Under the pieces are notes generated by a model. That model was not told the DNA's origin and searched no databases. It saw nothing but the letters and a program-made list of their open reading frames with translations. From the NCBI GenBank assembly GCA_037447335.1, contig JBBIGV010000007.1, forward strand, positions 1 to 64,000: a stretch of 64,000 nucleotides of DNA, written 5' to 3'. The stretch is from JBBIGV01 sp037447335 (GTDB lineage: Bacteria; Bacteroidota; Ignavibacteria; Ignavibacteriales; Ignavibacteriaceae). The position numbers and the translations under genes were made by a program. Below are positions 62,386 through 64,000 of the stretch, piece by piece. Every line of letters starts with the position of its first letter. The stretch's first letter is position 1.

Positions 62386-62417
62386 TTGCTTTTTAGTAAT
62401 GAAACGAAGTAAGTTTT
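62386..62417 (+). promoter_or_regulatory. Candidate promoter of the pnt operon
   Basis: TTG at 62386-62388, then 21 bases, then TAAGTTTT at 62410-62417, seven of eight positions of the phylum -7 box. The start of transcription would be about 35 bases before the pntAA GTG. Confidence 0.4.
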
Positions 62418-62460
62418 CAGGGTAAAAATTCCTTCTTAATTTAACAGAGGAGAAAAATTT

Positions 62461-63606
62461 GTGATAATAGCCGTCCCTAAAGAAATCTTACCCGGTGAAA
62501 ACAGAGTAGCCGTTGTTCCTGATGTTGCATCAAAGCTGATAAAAGCGGGCTTCCAGGTTCAGATTGAAAATGATGCAGGACTGAATGCCGGGTTCAAGAA
62601 CGAAAAATATATCCAAGCTGGCGTAAAAGTAATTGAAAAAGTTTCTGAACTTTATTCAAACGCAGATGTGGTATTAAAAGTTCAACGTCCACTTCAGCAT
62701 CCTTCAGAAGGAAAACATGAGCTTGATCTTATGAAGGAAGGTACTTTGCTTATAACATTCTTGTATCCGCTTCATCATTTTGATCTCGCAAAAAAGTGCG
62801 CTGAAAAAGGTATAAATGTTATTTCGATGGATATGATTCCCCGAACAACGTTAGCTCAGAAAATGGATGCACTAAGTTCACAGGCAAACATTGCAGGTTA
62901 TAAGAGTGTTATTATGGCAGCCAACGAACTCGGCAAAATTTTCCCGTTGATGATGACCGCTGCCGGTACAATTTCGCCTGCAAAGGTAGTAATAATGGGC
63001 GCAGGGGTTGCGGGTTTGCAGGCTCTCGGAACAGCAAAACGTTTAGGCGCTGTTGTTGAAGTATCTGATATCCGTCCTGCCGTAAAAGAAGAAGTTGAAA
63101 GCCTTGGCGGCAGATTTATCGAGGTAGAAACTGATGAATCAATGCAGGATGAAGGTGGTTACGCAAAAGAGGCTTCGGAAGAATTTCTTAAAAAGCAAAA
63201 GGAATTAATATTCAAGCATATTACCGAAGCGGATATAGTTATAACTACTGCACTTGTTCCGGGTAAAAAAGCGCCGGTTCTTGTTACTGAAGAAATGGTT
63301 AAGAATATGCGCCCCGGCAGCGTTGTGCTCGATATGGCTGTTGAGTTCGGCGGTAACTGTGAAGTAAGTGAAAACGGAAAAACAGTCAAAAAATATGGAG
63401 TGATAATAATCGGTGAACCAAATCTGCCAAGCCTGGTAGCTACCCATTCAAGTGAAATGTACTCAAAGAATATTCTTGCTTTAATTCAGCATATTGGTAA
63501 AGAAGGAAAAATCGAATTGAAGCTTGAAGATGAAATTGTTAAAGGTTCATTGATTGCTTTCAATAAGGAAGTAATAAATCAAAGAGTAAAAGAGTTGATC
63601 AAATAG
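62461..63606 (+). CDS. pntAA: NAD(P) transhydrogenase subunit alpha, part 1 (NAD-binding)
   Basis: 381 residues, soluble domain I of the proton-translocating transhydrogenase, which moves hydride between NADH and NADP+ using the proton gradient. Starts at a GTG (MIIAVPKEILPGENRVAVVP) with GAGGAG upstream. Alanine dehydrogenase-like fold: MKEGTLLITFLYPLHH, the dimer/active-site stretch AQKMDALSSQANIAGYK, and the NAD motif GAGVAGLQALGTAKRLGA. It lacks the membrane part, which is a separate gene 13 bases on, as in the split three-gene form of many bacteria. Confidence 0.96.
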   Translation: MIIAVPKEILPGENRVAVVPDVASKLIKAGFQVQIENDAGLNAGFKNEKYIQAGVKVIEKVSELYSNADVVLKVQRPLQHPSEGKHELDLMKEGTLLITFLYPLHHFDLAKKCAEKGINVISMDMIPRTTLAQKMDALSSQANIAGYKSVIMAANELGKIFPLMMTAAGTISPAKVVIMGAGVAGLQALGTAKRLGAVVEVSDIRPAVKEEVESLGGRFIEVETDESMQDEGGYAKEASEEFLKKQKELIFKHITEADIVITTALVPGKKAPVLVTEEMVKNMRPGSVVLDMAVEFGGNCEVSENGKTVKKYGVIIIGEPNLPSLVATHSSEMYSKNILALIQHIGKEGKIELKLEDEIVKGSLIAFNKEVINQRVKELIK

Positions 63607-63619
63607 AAAGGAATATTAA

Positions 63620-63904
63620 ATGGAAGGCTTAGACCTTTTAATGCATATTTACGTTTTCGTGCTCGCGGTATTTGTCGGGTTCGAGTTAATAACCAAAGTG
63701 CCGCCCACTTTGCATACACCGCTGATGTCCGGTTCAAATGCAATATCGGGCATAACCATAGTGGGAGCTTTAATAAGCGCTTCAATGGATATGTACACGG
63801 TAAGCACGTGGCTTGGTTTTACCGCAATCGTGTTTGCTACAATAAATGTTGTCGGCGGGTTTTTAGTTACCGACCGAATGCTGAAAATGTTTAAAAAGAA
63901 ATGA
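63620..63904 (+). CDS. pntAB: NAD(P) transhydrogenase subunit alpha, part 2 (membrane)
   Basis: 94 residues with three membrane helices, the short domain II piece of the split transhydrogenase. GFELITKVPPTLHTPLMSGSNAISG, split here at residues 19-43, is the hallmark: P-P-x-L-H-T-P-L-M-S-x-x-N-A. MSGSNAISGITIVGA leads into the second helix. GGFLVTDRMLKMF closes the protein. An AAAGGA ribosome site precedes the ATG. The next gene (pntB) starts eight bases after its stop. Confidence 0.95.
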   Translation: MEGLDLLMHIYVFVLAVFVGFELITKVPPTLHTPLMSGSNAISGITIVGALISASMDMYTVSTWLGFTAIVFATINVVGGFLVTDRMLKMFKKK

Positions 63905-63911
63905 GTGAAAA

Positions 63912-64000
63912 ATGGAAGAAACAACTTTACATTCAACAGATATCGTTACTGTTATATCATACATCATTTATCTTATATCTTCCGTACTTTTTATATTCGG
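63912..64000 (+). CDS. pntB: NAD(P) transhydrogenase subunit beta, 5' end only
   Basis: Starts at an ATG eight bases after pntAB and runs off the window after 29 codons. The visible part reads MEETTLHSTDIVTVISYIIY and then a continuing hydrophobic helix, which fits the first membrane segment of PntB. Identity rests mainly on operon order (pntAA-pntAB-pntB); the NADP-binding domain III lies beyond the window. Confidence 0.8.
   Translation, partial: MEETTLHSTDIVTVISYIIYLISSVLFIF

Larger units (their letters stand above)
62075..62460. other. Divergent intergenic region, 386 bp
   Basis: It lies between the TetR gene and the transhydrogenase operon. It holds a possible TetR operator (62089-62116), a short doubtful frame (62235-62366) and a candidate pntAA promoter (62386-62417). 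Otherwise it is AT-rich and without a visible gene. Confidence 0.5.

Overview
The window is an A+T-rich chromosomal segment that most likely comes from the Ignavibacteria / Chlorobi side of the Bacteroidota. Three secreted proteins end in the type IX secretion (T9SS) C-terminal sorting domain with the YPNPFNP signature. Several upstream regions carry a TTG-N20-21-TAnnTTTG promoter layout typical of this phylum. Other markers are DUF4286, a 31-residue COX24/mS38-like basic peptide and a Bacteroidota-style curli locus. Unlike many Bacteroidota, many genes here have clear Shine-Dalgarno sequences. There is no sign of phage, IS elements or CRISPR; the segment looks like ordinary chromosome with one accessory-looking surface-fibre region.

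Layout. 1-2 kb: a NarL-type two-component pair on the minus strand, whose regulator stops inside its DNA-binding domain. 2.2-9.1 kb: metabolic and membrane genes on the plus strand (a frameshifted MgtC/DUF4010 protein, truA, an SDR, a DUF2231 protein, an enoyl-CoA hydratase and others). 9.1-12.9 kb: lepB, gatB and an M23 peptidase on the minus strand. 13.3-28.4 kb: a DASS transporter, T9SS cargo, oligopeptidase F, an S9 peptidase, an HU-family protein, a zinc-ribbon/TPR protein, a COX24-like peptide, tRNA-Thr, and a large secreted heparinase II/III-like protein. 28.7-45.2 kb: a compact division and cell wall (dcw) cluster, mraZ-rsmH-ftsL-ftsI-murE-murF-mraY-murD-ftsW-murG-(PH-like membrane protein)-murC-ftsQ-ftsA-ftsZ. 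Nearly all its genes overlap by 1-17 bases or are almost abutting, and it is headed by a phylum-type promoter and a three-repeat MraZ operator.

45.3-56.8 kb is the most distinctive part, on the minus strand. It holds a sigma-54 response regulator, a CheW-like protein, csgE-csgF-csgG, a giant curlin of 1098 residues made of 48 tandem 22-residue repeats, a CsgB-like minor curlin, a CsgH-like chaperone and a TolB-like lipoprotein. Together they encode a curli-type secretion system (CsgG pore, CsgE/CsgF accessories), its fibre subunits and a periplasmic anti-aggregation factor. The major subunit is far larger than known CsgA, and CsgG has an extra C-terminal beta-rich domain.

57.1-64 kb: two tandem secreted MORN_2/YwqK-type repeat proteins, the agmatine-to-putrescine pair aguB-aguA, a TetR regulator and the start of a split proton-translocating transhydrogenase operon (pntAA-pntAB-pntB, the last cut by the window edge). 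All product names come from reading motifs by eye; no database search was run.
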